From Flavobacteriales bacterium UBA6772 (GTDB lineage: Bacteria; Bacteroidota; Bacteroidia; Flavobacteriales; UBA7430): 23,100 bases of DNA. Within the stretch, counting starts at the first letter, position 1. Each line of letters starts with the position of its first letter. The notes beneath the pieces were generated by a model. That model was not told the origin of the DNA. It saw only the letters and a program-made list of their open reading frames with translations, and ran no database searches. The DNA lies in assembly GCA_002453265.1 (NCBI GenBank), contig DKGK01000047.1, forward strand, positions 512 through 23,611, read 5' to 3'. The position numbers and the translations under genes were made by a program. Positions 1 to 7,612 of this stretch are shown in pieces.

Positions 1-14
1 TGAGCTAATTGCCC
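1..14 (-). tRNA. tRNA-Val, 5' end only (cut by window edge)
   Basis: Read on the minus strand, these 14 bases are GGGCAATTAGCTCA. They are identical to the first 14 bases (acceptor strand and start of the D arm) of the complete tRNA-Val at 45-119. The rest lies outside the window, so the anticodon cannot be seen. A second tRNA-Val in tandem, about 30 bases downstream of the first, is the simplest reading. Another tRNA with the same 5' end is possible. Confidence 0.7.
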
Positions 15-44
15 CAAATGGGATTTGATAAATATGACTAGGTG

Positions 45-119
45 TGGGCAATGAGGGATTCGAACCCCCGACCCTCTCGGTGTAAACGAGATGCTCTGAA
101 CCAACTGAGCTAATTGCCC
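45..119 (-). tRNA. tRNA-Val (anticodon TAC)
   Basis: The minus strand folds into a complete 75-base cloverleaf. It has a 7-bp acceptor stem GGGCAAT/ATTGCCC, a D stem GCTC/GAGC, a 5-bp anticodon stem TCTCG/CGAGA around the loop TTTACAC (anticodon TAC, reading GTA codons), a 5-base variable loop, and a T arm with TTCGAAT and one G-T wobble pair. The discriminator base is A. The 3' CCA is not encoded, since the next bases read CAC. It appears to be first in a tandem tRNA-Val pair driven by the promoter at 169-201. Confidence 0.97.
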
Positions 120-168
120 TAATCTTGTAATGAAATGAACTATGCTGTCTTATCTCATTCAGCGAATG

Positions 169-201
169 CAAATATAGAAATCATTTTTATACTAGCACAA
201 A
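169..201 (-). promoter_or_regulatory. Bacteroidota-type promoter for the tRNA-Val pair
   Basis: On the minus strand there is a TTTG box (198-201), 21 bases of spacer, and TATATTTG (169-176), which fits the Bacteroidota -7 consensus TAnnTTTG exactly. The predicted transcript would begin about 40 bases before the mature tRNA at 119. The site lies just past the stop codon of folC, so the tRNAs need not depend on folC read-through. Both boxes and their spacing are visible; promoter activity is inferred. Confidence 0.65.
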
Positions 202-209
202 CAAAAACA

Positions 210-1439
210 TCAATATTTTGGAGTTTTTTTAAGTATTTCGGCAACCACAAACGTACTACCACCCACAAAAATCAAATCGTTCTCATTAGCAAGCTCTTGT
301 GCTTTAAGTAAAGCCTTTTGAGGTTCTTTTACATCAATTCCAAATAATGCAAATTCTTTTGCTTTCTTTAATAAATCGTAACTTGAGAGTGCTCTAGGGA
401 TATTTGCTTGACAAAAAACATAGTTTGCTTCGCTAGGCAACAAGGCTAAAACACCATTTATGTCTTTATCGGCTACCATTCCTAAAACAATCCATAAGGT
501 TGAATATGTTTCTTTTTTGAGTTGCTTTACAATACTATCAATTGCATGAATATTATGCCCAGTATCGCAAATTACTCTTGGTTTAGAGCTTATTTGTTCC
601 CATCTACCTCTAAGTCCAGTATTGTGGATTACATTTAATAAACCTTTTTGTATATTTTCTTCAGATATTTTCCAATCCAAGTGTCTCAGCTGATTTATAG
701 CTTCTAAAACAGTAGCTGTATTTTCTATCTGACAGGCTCCTTTTAAAGCACTTTTATAATCGGTAGTTAATTTAGCAATACAAATAGGGGAGTCCTGTTT
801 TTTTGCGACTTGGCTAAGTAAATATCTAACCTCATCGGTACAAATACCTATTACCAGAGGTTTATTCGATTTTATAATTCCTGCTTTCTCTCTTGTAATT
901 TCAGCAATCGTATTCCCCAATAGGTTTTGGTGATCTAAAGCAATATTTGTAATCACCGATAATTCTGGATTAATAATATTTGTTGCATCTAATCTACCTC
1001 CTAATCCAGTTTCAATAATTGCAATATCAACTTCCTGTTTTGCAAAATAATCGAATGCTAAAGCAGTTGTCATTTCAAAAAAGGAAACCCCAATTTCTGT
1101 AAAATGATCTTTATTAGAATACACAAAATCAACAACCTCAGATTCGGCGATCATTTCTCCATTAAGCTTAATACGCTCTCTAAAATCTTTTAAGTGTGGC
1201 GAAGTGTACAAACCCACTTTATAACCTTGTTCTTGTAAAACAGAGGCTAATAAATGACTTGAAGAACCCTTGCCATTGGTTCCTGCAATATGAATAGATT
1301 TGAACTTATTTTGAGGGTCCTTTAGCTGCTTGCACAAAGCTGTAATATTCCCTAAATCTTCCTTGTATGCTAGTTGTCCAACGCGTTGAAAAGAGGCCAA
1401 TTGTTGAAATAACCAATCTAAAGTTTCTTGATAATTCAT
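210..1439 (-). CDS. folC: Bifunctional folylpolyglutamate synthase/dihydrofolate synthase
   Basis: This cytoplasmic Mur-ligase-family enzyme adds glutamate to folates and, in the bifunctional form, joins dihydropteroate and glutamate to make dihydrofolate. The 409-residue length is normal. The ATP-binding loop GTNGKGS is at residues 53-59, the ETGLGGRLDATN motif at 143-154, ALDH at 167-170 and EKAGIIK (lysine-carbamylation region) at 184-190. The C-terminal ligase domain shows LRGRWE at 276-281 and DTGHN at 292-296. Translation starts at an ATG 41 bases after the tonB-like gene. No terminator is visible between them, so folC is probably the last gene of the exbB-exbD-tonB transcript, although folate synthesis is unrelated to that complex. 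Whether both activities are present cannot be decided from motifs alone. Confidence 0.95.
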   Translation of the reverse strand: MNYQETLDWLFQQLASFQRVGQLAYKEDLGNITALCKQLKDPQNKFKSIHIAGTNGKGSSSHLLASVLQEQGYKVGLYTSPHLKDFRERIKLNGEMIAESEVVDFVYSNKDHFTEIGVSFFEMTTALAFDYFAKQEVDIAIIETGLGGRLDATNIINPELSVITNIALDHQNLLGNTIAEITREKAGIIKSNKPLVIGICTDEVRYLLSQVAKKQDSPICIAKLTTDYKSALKGACQIENTATVLEAINQLRHLDWKISEENIQKGLLNVIHNTGLRGRWEQISSKPRVICDTGHNIHAIDSIVKQLKKETYSTLWIVLGMVADKDINGVLALLPSEANYVFCQANIPRALSSYDLLKKAKEFALFGIDVKEPQKALLKAQELANENDLIFVGGSTFVVAEILKKTPKY

Positions 1440-1480
1440 GTAAACGAAATGTTATTTCAGAATTTTATTTACGAAGTAAG

Positions 1481-2275
1481 CTATTGTTTTCTGAAATTGT
1501 AAATAATACTCCCTATTTGAATAGGTTCAGCATTTTTATCGGCAAGCCAAGTTGTTTTTAGAGCTGCAGCTTTAGCTTCTCCTACTAAACAAGGAGAAGT
1601 ATCGGTTGTATTTTTTAAATCTAATTCAGCTTTGTAAGTTTGACCTTCGCCGTTTACCCAGACCCTGATAACCACAAGTCCAGTTTCATTACACGAATAA
1701 TCTGGTTTAGGTTTCCTAATTGCTTTCCGATCGCCTAGTTCATAACCATCCGAAGAGTTTCCATCGCCGCCAACAGCAATTTTAGTACCTTCTACGGAAC
1801 CTGTAATTACTCCTTGAGCACCTAATGAATCGGTTGTACCACTTTGAGAAGTACTTGAACTTTGAAATAAACTAGAAAGTGCTTGTTGCAATTCATCGCT
1901 AGCTTTTGGCTTTTCTTCTTCTTTTTTCTCAGGTGTTTTCTCCTGAGCTTCAACAGCTTCTTTTTCTTCTGTAATAGAAGGAGCATCCTCTAACTCTTGA
2001 GTCAAGACTTCTTCCGAAATATCGGTTAGTTCTTCGGGAGCAGATTCTTCTATAGTTTCTACTTGTTCAACTATATCGGTGACTATTTCTTCGGACTGGG
2101 TAATTTCTTCACCCATTCCATTTTCTACATAACCAAATTCAATAGCAATTCCTTCTTCAACTTTAGGATCCATGTATTTGAGCCCGAAAGAATAAAAAAT
2201 AAACACCAAGAAAATATGCACTAGGAATGTACCCAATGCAGCTCTTCTTTTGTATTTATCTTTTAAAAAATTCAT
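1481..2275 (-). CDS. TonB-like energy transducer
   Basis: This 264-residue periplasm-spanning protein should carry proton-motive energy from ExbB/ExbD to outer-membrane receptors. It has one N-terminal membrane segment (about 13-30) containing His20, with Thr16 one helical turn before it. This resembles the Ser/His pair in the E. coli TonB anchor. Residues 38-125 form a strongly acidic, Glu-rich linker rather than the usual Pro-Lys repeats. A Ser/Gly-rich stretch follows (about 133-175), then a TonB-C-like fold from about 185 to the end. Cys195 and Cys229 in the C-terminal domain could form a disulfide. The start ATG overlaps the exbD stop as ATGA, implying coupled translation. Family assignment is firm from context and architecture, but the C-terminal domain is divergent and the receptor partners are unknown. 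Confidence 0.85.
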   Translation of the reverse strand: MNFLKDKYKRRAALGTFLVHIFLVFIFYSFGLKYMDPKVEEGIAIEFGYVENGMGEEITQSEEIVTDIVEQVETIEESAPEELTDISEEVLTQELEDAPSITEEKEAVEAQEKTPEKKEEEKPKASDELQQALSSLFQSSSTSQSGTTDSLGAQGVITGSVEGTKIAVGGDGNSSDGYELGDRKAIRKPKPDYSCNETGLVVIRVWVNGEGQTYKAELDLKNTTDTSPCLVGEAKAAALKTTWLADKNAEPIQIGSIIYNFRKQ

Positions 2276-2667
2276 TTCTTTTGCTGAGTTGCCAATACAA
2301 TTTTAAACTTATTTCTGTAGGCAATATCCATTACCGCTACTGCATGTTCAATTGCAACTGTTTTATCAACTCTTAAAACAACTACTTTTTCATCTTGCCC
2401 AGCTAATAGGGCTATAAGTTGAGACTCTATATACTGAAGTTGTACTTGCTCCTTATCGATATAATACTCTAAGTTTTCGTTTATAGAAACGGAAACTCTT
2501 TGCTTTTTAACAGTTTGGGCAGTGCTGTTAGGTAGTACTAAATCCAATGCATTAGTTGTAACTAAAGTAGAAGTCAGCATAAAGAATATCAACAACAGAA
2601 AAACAATATCCGTCATGGATGACATGCTAAAAACGGCACTTACTTTATTTCTAGATTTTAAAGCCAT
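2272..2667 (-). CDS. exbD: ExbD/TolR-family biopolymer transport protein
   Basis: This small inner-membrane protein (131 residues) forms the proton channel with ExbB. A short cytoplasmic N-terminus is followed by one membrane helix (about 17-37) beginning SMTDIVFLLLIFFM. Asp20 is the conserved proton-carrying aspartate of the ExbD/TolR family. The remainder is a periplasmic domain. The gene begins two bases after the exbB stop and overlaps the tonB-like gene by four bases, so the three are surely one operon. The neighbouring TonB-like gene favours ExbD over TolR; no pal or tolB is nearby. Confidence 0.93.
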   Translation of the reverse strand: MALKSRNKVSAVFSMSSMTDIVFLLLIFFMLTSTLVTTNALDLVLPNSTAQTVKKQRVSVSINENLEYYIDKEQVQLQYIESQLIALLAGQDEKVVVLRVDKTVAIEHAVAVMDIAYRNKFKIVLATQQKK

Positions 2668-2669
2668 AC

Positions 2670-3383
2670 TTATTTAGTTTTGGCGATAATATCTATAAAC
2701 TCAGCCGTAGCTTCTTCCATTTTAAAAGTAGCTTGGGTAACTTTTACAACCAAATTATTATAGGCCAAAAAGGCTACAATACCAACTATTAATCCGGCTA
2801 CAGTAGTAGTCATAGCTGTATAAATACCTTTAGATAGCATCTCTACATCAATTTGTCCACCAGCACTAGCCATTTCGTGAAAGGCTAAAATCATTCCTAT
2901 TACAGTACCTAAAAAACCAATCATCGGTGCTGCACCAGCAATAGTAGCTAAAGAAGCCAAATTGTGTTCTAATTTATAAACTTCCAAATTCCCTTGACGC
3001 TCCATAGCATCCTGAATATCTTTAGAGGTTCCGTTTTTAGAAAGCGTCCCTTTAGCAATTAAATTTGCCACTGGAGAAGCAGTACGTTCACAAAGTGTAA
3101 TAACTGAATCAACTTTATTATCCGAAAGGTAGTCTTTCACTTTATTCATAAAGTGAGGGTCTTCTTTGATTACTTTTTTTAGCATTTGAAAACGCTCTAC
3201 AAAAAGATAAACGGTAAGAATGGATAGAACTCCAAGAGTAGTCATAATTATCTGACCACCTAAACCTCCACTAGTAATAAGCTCAATGATAGAAAGTGTT
3301 TTTTCTGTGGGCTCATTTAAAGTCGCCAAATCGATACCTAAAGTATCAACTGCTAATGGAATTTGAAACAAAATTGTATTCAT
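2670..3383 (-). CDS. exbB: MotA/TolQ/ExbB proton channel protein
   Basis: This 237-residue inner-membrane protein is the pentameric channel partner of ExbD. Three membrane segments are visible: about 42-62, 140-166 (containing GAAPMIGFLGTVIGMI) and 183-210 (containing TTTVAGLIVGIVAF). These are the signature helices of the family. A long cytoplasmic loop lies between the first two. The first 40 residues are weakly hydrophobic and could be a cleaved or extra N-terminal helix. The gene lies 36 bases after nhaD on the same strand with no terminator in the gap, so it may be co-transcribed with nhaD. Confidence 0.93.
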   Translation of the reverse strand: MNTILFQIPLAVDTLGIDLATLNEPTEKTLSIIELITSGGLGGQIIMTTLGVLSILTVYLFVERFQMLKKVIKEDPHFMNKVKDYLSDNKVDSVITLCERTASPVANLIAKGTLSKNGTSKDIQDAMERQGNLEVYKLEHNLASLATIAGAAPMIGFLGTVIGMILAFHEMASAGGQIDVEMLSKGIYTAMTTTVAGLIVGIVAFLAYNNLVVKVTQATFKMEEATAEFIDIIAKTK

Positions 3384-3419
3384 AAGAAAGTTAATTATTC
3401 TTTAGATAACGTAAATAAT

Positions 3420-4715
3420 TTAAAGAGATTGTATCAAGATATAAGTTCCTGCACCTGCAAAGTAACCTACTAGAGCTAAGATAGAAATCTTTTTTAAATA
3501 CCATACAAAATCAATCTTCTCTAAGCCCATTACTGCTACACCTGCAGCAGACCCGATTATTAAAGCTGAACCACCAGTACCCGCACAGAATGCTAAGAAC
3601 TGCCAGAATACGCCATCTTTAGCGAAGTCACCAGTTTCTGTAATTTCATACATACCCATAGAACCCGCTACAAGAGGAACGTTATCTACAATTGCAGACA
3701 ACAAACCAATAACGATATTAATTGCATATACATTTCCATCAAATAAGTCATTTAAACTTCCAGCCATTAGCACTAATTGTCCCGCAGATTGTAATCCTGC
3801 AACCGCTAATAATATTCCTAAGAAAAATAAAACACTGGCAGTATCCACTTTTCGTAGTACACCTATTACAGACAATTGAGATTTATCTTCTTTGTTTTTA
3901 CTACTGTGGATAACTTCTGTTACGGCCCATAAAATACCCAGACTCAACATCATTCCCATAAATGGAGGTAAATGTGTTACCGTTTTAAATATAGGAACGA
4001 ATAACAATCCAGCAACTCCTAAAAAGAAAATAAGGTTTCTTTCAAAGTTGGTAGTTGGATTGGTATAATGCTCAATTCCTTCCATACGTTTAGGTCTAGT
4101 AATATTTCCTTTCATAGTAAAAGTTAATATTATAAGGGGAACAAGCATAGCTACTAAACTCGGTATAAACAAGGTTGTAATAATAGTCATTGTACTTAAC
4201 TGACCACCGATCCATAACATAGTAGTCGTAACATCGCCAATTGGAGACCAAGCTCCACCAGCATTGGCAGCAACTACAACAATACCTGCAAAAAACCAAC
4301 GGTCGTATTTATCGTCTATTAATTTTCTCAAAAGAGAAATCATTACAATAGAAGTCGTTAAGTTGTCTAACGCAGCAGAGAAGAAGAATGTTAAAACACT
4401 AATAATCCACAATAATCTCACTTTTTTAGTAGTGGTAATTTTATCTGTTATAATAGCAAAACCTTCGTGTGCATCAACCAATTCAACAATAGTCATTGCT
4501 CCTAAAAGGAAGAATAAAATACTAGAAATTTCACTAAGGTGGTGTAATAATTCCTTTTCAATAAAGTGGGTGTCTGCACCCGTAAATACAAATAATGTCC
4601 ATACTAATACTCCAGTAATTAGTGCAGAAGCTGCTTTGTCAATTTTTATAGGATGTTCGAATGCGATAGCTGCGTAACCGAGTACAAAAACAACAATCAT
4701 TAAAGTTAAAAACAT
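3420..4715 (-). CDS. nhaD: NhaD-family Na+/H+ antiporter
   Basis: This polytopic inner-membrane protein (431 residues, roughly 11-12 hydrophobic segments, of normal length) exchanges cytoplasmic Na+ or Li+ for protons and supports sodium and alkaline tolerance. Recognisable blocks are FFLLGAMTIVELVDAHEGF (about 68-86), DNLTTSIV with Asp117, NAGGAWSPIGDVTTTMLW (151-168), DNVPLVAG (344-351) and AGTGGSALIIGSAAG (378-392). The last three are the ion-transporter-superfamily motifs typical of NhaD. It lies 34 bases after the dehydrogenase gene and 36 bases before exbB with no visible terminators. A Na+-pumping economy common in marine bacteria would fit, but ion specificity is inferred from the family. 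Confidence 0.92.
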   Translation of the reverse strand: MFLTLMIVVFVLGYAAIAFEHPIKIDKAASALITGVLVWTLFVFTGADTHFIEKELLHHLSEISSILFFLLGAMTIVELVDAHEGFAIITDKITTTKKVRLLWIISVLTFFFSAALDNLTTSIVMISLLRKLIDDKYDRWFFAGIVVVAANAGGAWSPIGDVTTTMLWIGGQLSTMTIITTLFIPSLVAMLVPLIILTFTMKGNITRPKRMEGIEHYTNPTTNFERNLIFFLGVAGLLFVPIFKTVTHLPPFMGMMLSLGILWAVTEVIHSSKNKEDKSQLSVIGVLRKVDTASVLFFLGILLAVAGLQSAGQLVLMAGSLNDLFDGNVYAINIVIGLLSAIVDNVPLVAGSMGMYEITETGDFAKDGVFWQFLAFCAGTGGSALIIGSAAGVAVMGLEKIDFVWYLKKISILALVGYFAGAGTYILIQSL

Positions 4716-4749
4716 AGTTTTGGTTTTGAGTAAATTCTACTAAATGAGA

Positions 4750-5976
4750 TTAAATTAATTCTTTTAAAGCGATTTCAAAAGCTGCTTTAGCAATCTGAGT
4801 TTTAGAATTGTTTGCAGCATGAGCTTTAACAATTGCATTTCCAATAGTCTTAGAAGTATCTTCAAAAATAGCCTTATCGGTCATTTCTGTATTGGCTTGC
4901 ATTAAATAAGCAAACACCCGCGCCATACCACAGTTAGCTATAAAGTCTGGAATTACAGAAATCACACTGTCGGTATATTCTCCTACAGGACCAAAGAAAA
5001 TAGCTTGATCTGCAAAGGGAACATTTGCACCACAAGAAATAACCTCTAAGCCTTTGGCTTTCATAATATCAACTTGAGCTTTTGTAATTAATCTTGAGGC
5101 AGCAGCAGGAATAAATACCTCAGCACCAACAGACCATATTTTCTCGTTTATTTCGTCAAACGAAAGCATGTTTTCAGCATTCAAGAAGTTTCCGTCTTTC
5201 TTTAAGAATAATTCTTTTATCTCCTCAAAACTAAATCCATCAGGATTTAGTAAACCTCCAACTCTGTCGATAATACCAACAACCTTCGCACCTAATTGAG
5301 CTTGGTAATAAGCAGCAGCAGCTCCTACATTACCCCATCCCTGAATAATTACACGTTTTCCTTTTATAGAACCACCATAAGTATTGTAGTAATGATTTAC
5401 CGCTTCAGAAACTCCGTATCCTGTAATCATATCGGCAACGGTGTATTTTCCAGAAGTATCTGGGGTAAGGGCTGTATTCACTACAGGAAGTAAAACACCT
5501 TCTTGTAATTGTTTTATAACTAAATCTTTTTCTTCGGCTGTAGGTTTAAAATGACCGTTAAAGACTCCTTCCTGAGGATGTAAAACACCTAATTCTCTTG
5601 TCATAGGAATTACTTCGTGAATTTCATCCACGTTTAAATCTCCACCAGTTCCGTAATAATTTTTAAGTAAAGGACTAACAGCTTTGTACCAACGCTTAAG
5701 AACACCTTCTTTGCGAGGATCACTAGGATCGAAATTAATTCCCGATTTAGCTCCACCAATCGCAGGTCCAGAAACGGTAAATTTAACTTCCATTGTTTTA
5801 GCTAAAGAGAGAACTTCGTGCTTGTCTAATCCTACACGCATACGTGTACCACCACCGGCAGCTCCACCACGTAAAGAATTAATAACTACCCATCCCTGAG
5901 CATCCGTCTCGCTGTCGTTCCATTCAAAAACAATTTCAGCTTCTTTATTTTCGTACTTATGTAATATATCTTTCAT
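4750..5976 (-). CDS. Glu/Leu/Phe/Val dehydrogenase family protein
   Basis: This predicted NAD(P)-dependent oxidative deaminase of 408 residues interconverts an amino acid and its 2-oxo acid plus ammonia. The N-terminal domain shows GGGTRM (41-46), Lys65, and GGAKSGI with Lys77 as the likely catalytic lysine. Asp113 in GTGGDLNVDE lies where the family has its proton-relay aspartate. The nucleotide-binding domain begins near 205 with GWGNVG at 213-218. Around 140-185, where classical glutamate dehydrogenases read a short ATGRGV-type block, this protein has a longer segment ending ITGYGV. That, and the intermediate length, set it apart from typical GdhA and leucine dehydrogenase, so I leave the substrate open. 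The start ATG lies 16 bases downstream of a good -7 box. Confidence 0.88.
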   Translation of the reverse strand: MKDILHKYENKEAEIVFEWNDSETDAQGWVVINSLRGGAAGGGTRMRVGLDKHEVLSLAKTMEVKFTVSGPAIGGAKSGINFDPSDPRKEGVLKRWYKAVSPLLKNYYGTGGDLNVDEIHEVIPMTRELGVLHPQEGVFNGHFKPTAEEKDLVIKQLQEGVLLPVVNTALTPDTSGKYTVADMITGYGVSEAVNHYYNTYGGSIKGKRVIIQGWGNVGAAAAYYQAQLGAKVVGIIDRVGGLLNPDGFSFEEIKELFLKKDGNFLNAENMLSFDEINEKIWSVGAEVFIPAAASRLITKAQVDIMKAKGLEVISCGANVPFADQAIFFGPVGEYTDSVISVIPDFIANCGMARVFAYLMQANTEMTDKAIFEDTSKTIGNAIVKAHAANNSKTQIAKAAFEIALKELI

Positions 5977-5992
5977 GTGTCAAAATTTCGCA

Positions 5993-6000
5993 CAAAGATA
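5993..6000 (-). promoter_or_regulatory. Candidate -7 element for the dehydrogenase-nhaD-exbBD-tonB-folC run
   Basis: The minus strand reads TATCTTTG, an exact match to TAnnTTTG, 16 bases upstream of the dehydrogenase ATG. No TTG box is at the expected spacing, so only half of the promoter is supported. Since the following gaps (34, 36, 2, -4 and 41 bases) show no terminators, this site could start a six-gene transcript. Confidence 0.45.
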
Positions 6001-6121
6001 GTAAAACTAAGTTCGAATTATACAGCAATTATAGGAATTGATAAAGTCTATAACAAGCTTGAAAATTGAAGATATTGAAGCCGAAATTTACTGTATTTTC
6101 AAATTGAAAATGGTACTGTCT

Positions 6122-7075
6122 CTATTTTAAACCTAGTTCTTTTATTCGCTGATCTAAATAGGCACCCGCCGTTATTTCTTCGTAGTGTTTAGGATTGTCT
6201 TCTGATATACAAGAATCTAAGCAATCTAATGAAATTTCTGCACGAGGATGCAAGAAATATGGAATAGAAAAACGAGAAGTTCCCCATTTTTCTTTGGGTG
6301 GATTTACCACTCTATGAGTAGTAGATTTAAGTTTGTTATTGGTTAATCGTTGTAACATATCGCCTACATTAACGACTATTTGATCGGGTAAAGCAGTAAC
6401 AGAAATCCAATCCCCATTTTTAGCCATTACTTGTAAGCCGTCTGCTGAAGCACCCATTAAAAGAGTGATTAAATTTATGTCTTCGTGCTCTGCAGCTCTA
6501 ACAGCATTTTTAGGTTCACTAGTAATTGGTGGATAATGAATAGGTCTAAGAATACTATTACCGTTGTGAATTTTAGCATCGAAGTAATTTTCATCTAAAT
6601 TTAAATAGAGTGCTATTGCTCGAAGCATTTCTTTTCCAGCAAGCTCTAGTTTTTGATAAACCTGTTCGCCTACTTTATTAAAGTTTTCTAATTCAGTAAC
6701 TTTTACATTTTGAGGATACTGAGATTTTATAGGATCATTGTCTAGAACTGTTTGACCAAAATGCCAAAACTCCTTTAAATCTCCTTCATTTCTATTTTTA
6801 GCATGTTCCTTTCCAAAGGAAACATAACCTCTCTGACCTCCTGATCCTTTAATTTCATATTTTTTTTTCTGTTCAACCGTTAATTCAAAAAAAGACTGAA
6901 CCTGAGAATATAAATCCTTACATAACAAATCGCTTAAACCATGATTTTTTATAGCTACAAAACCTATTTCTTCGTAAGCTCTACCTAAGTTTTTTACAAA
7001 TTCAGATTTGAGTTTGGAGTCGCCAGAAATAAAATCTGCTAAATCGATACTCGGTATGTTTTTAAAATTACTCAT
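6122..7075 (-). CDS. 2-oxoglutarate/Fe(II) oxygenase, isopenicillin-N-synthase-like family
   Basis: This is a cytoplasmic non-haem iron oxygenase of 317 residues. An N-terminal DIOX_N-like domain (about 6-110, including AYEEIGFVAIKNHG) precedes the double-stranded beta-helix. The iron ligands are visible as His197 and Asp199 in HEDINLITLL and His254 in THRV. Arg268-x-Ser270 (SRFSIPYFLHP) is the expected 2-oxoglutarate carboxylate anchor. The family ranges from antibiotic synthesis to gibberellin, flavonoid and ethylene enzymes. No biosynthetic neighbours are present here, so the substrate cannot be given, and a housekeeping role is likelier than a natural-product pathway. It is followed 145 bases later by the dehydrogenase gene and is divergent from rpsF. 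Confidence 0.9.
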   Translation of the reverse strand: MSNFKNIPSIDLADFISGDSKLKSEFVKNLGRAYEEIGFVAIKNHGLSDLLCKDLYSQVQSFFELTVEQKKKYEIKGSGGQRGYVSFGKEHAKNRNEGDLKEFWHFGQTVLDNDPIKSQYPQNVKVTELENFNKVGEQVYQKLELAGKEMLRAIALYLNLDENYFDAKIHNGNSILRPIHYPPITSEPKNAVRAAEHEDINLITLLMGASADGLQVMAKNGDWISVTALPDQIVVNVGDMLQRLTNNKLKSTTHRVVNPPKEKWGTSRFSIPYFLHPRAEISLDCLDSCISEDNPKHYEEITAGAYLDQRIKELGLK

Positions 7076-7194
7076 AAGTATAAAGTTTGAAAAGCTAAAT
7101 TACTAAATGTTTGTGAAGGATGTGTAGTCAATTTAGAAAAAACAACCTCTTTATTTAGTATTCAAACAAGTGGAAAATTCCTTTTAATATTGAT

Positions 7195-7225
7195 TTTGCC
7201 TTTATGAAAAAATTACTTACTTTTG
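7195..7225 (+). promoter_or_regulatory. Promoter of the rpsF-rpsR-rplI operon
   Basis: A TTTG box (7195-7198) and TACTTTTG (7218-7225), an exact TAnnTTTG, are separated by 19 bases, the classical Bacteroidota spacing. Transcription should start near 7231, giving a leader of about 30 AT-rich bases with no Shine-Dalgarno sequence before the rpsF ATG at 7262. This is the best promoter in the window. Confidence 0.8.
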
Positions 7226-7261
7226 CAGTCCGTTATTGGACAATAAACTAAATTAATAACA

Positions 7262-7612
7262 ATGTTGAGAAACTACGAAACTGTTTTCATTTTGAATCCC
7301 GTTTTGTCTGATGAACAGACAAAGGAAGCAGTAAGCAAATTCTCAGATCATTTGACATCAAATGGTGCTGAGATTGTAGCATCGGAAAGCTGGGGCTTGA
7401 AAAAGCTAGCTTATCCTATCCAGAAAAAGAAAAGTGGATTTTACTTTTTGTTAGAATTCAAAGGTGAAGCAACTTTAACTTCTACATTAGAAGTAATTTT
7501 AAAGAGAGATGAGCGTGTTATGCGATTCTTAACTGTTGCTTTGGATAAAGATGCTATGGCTTACGCTGCTAATAGAAGAGAAAAGTTAAACAAATCTAAA
7601 GCGACTAAGTAA
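7262..7612 (+). CDS. rpsF: 30S ribosomal protein bS6
   Basis: This 116-residue protein binds the central domain of 16S rRNA together with bS18. It begins MLRNYETVFILNP, the typical N-terminal beta-strand. It has the GLKKLAYPI(Q)KKKSGFYFLLEF core (about 45-68) and KRDERVMRFLTV (about 80-91), followed by a basic tail. It is first in the rpsF-rpsR-rplI operon directly after a strong promoter. Its TAA overlaps the rpsR ATG by one base (TAATG), so the two binding partners are translationally coupled. Confidence 0.98.
   Translation: MLRNYETVFILNPVLSDEQTKEAVSKFSDHLTSNGAEIVASESWGLKKLAYPIQKKKSGFYFLLEFKGEATLTSTLEVILKRDERVMRFLTVALDKDAMAYAANRREKLNKSKATK

Noticed and set aside
6058..6110. TTGAAAAT/ATTTTCAA inverted repeat between the oxygenase and dehydrogenase genes, as a possible terminator.
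   Set aside because: The arms are eight AT-only pairs with a loop of about 29 bases and no following T tract on the minus strand. In DNA this AT-rich the match is not convincing.
7228..7241. GTCC/GGAC hairpin with a CCG sequence just before rpsF, resembling a bS6:bS18 autoregulatory leader.
   Set aside because: The promoter -7 box ends at 7225, so transcription should begin near 7231. The 5' half of the stem would then be mostly or wholly untranscribed. A four-base-pair stem is also weak. A mapped start site upstream of 7228 would reopen the question.
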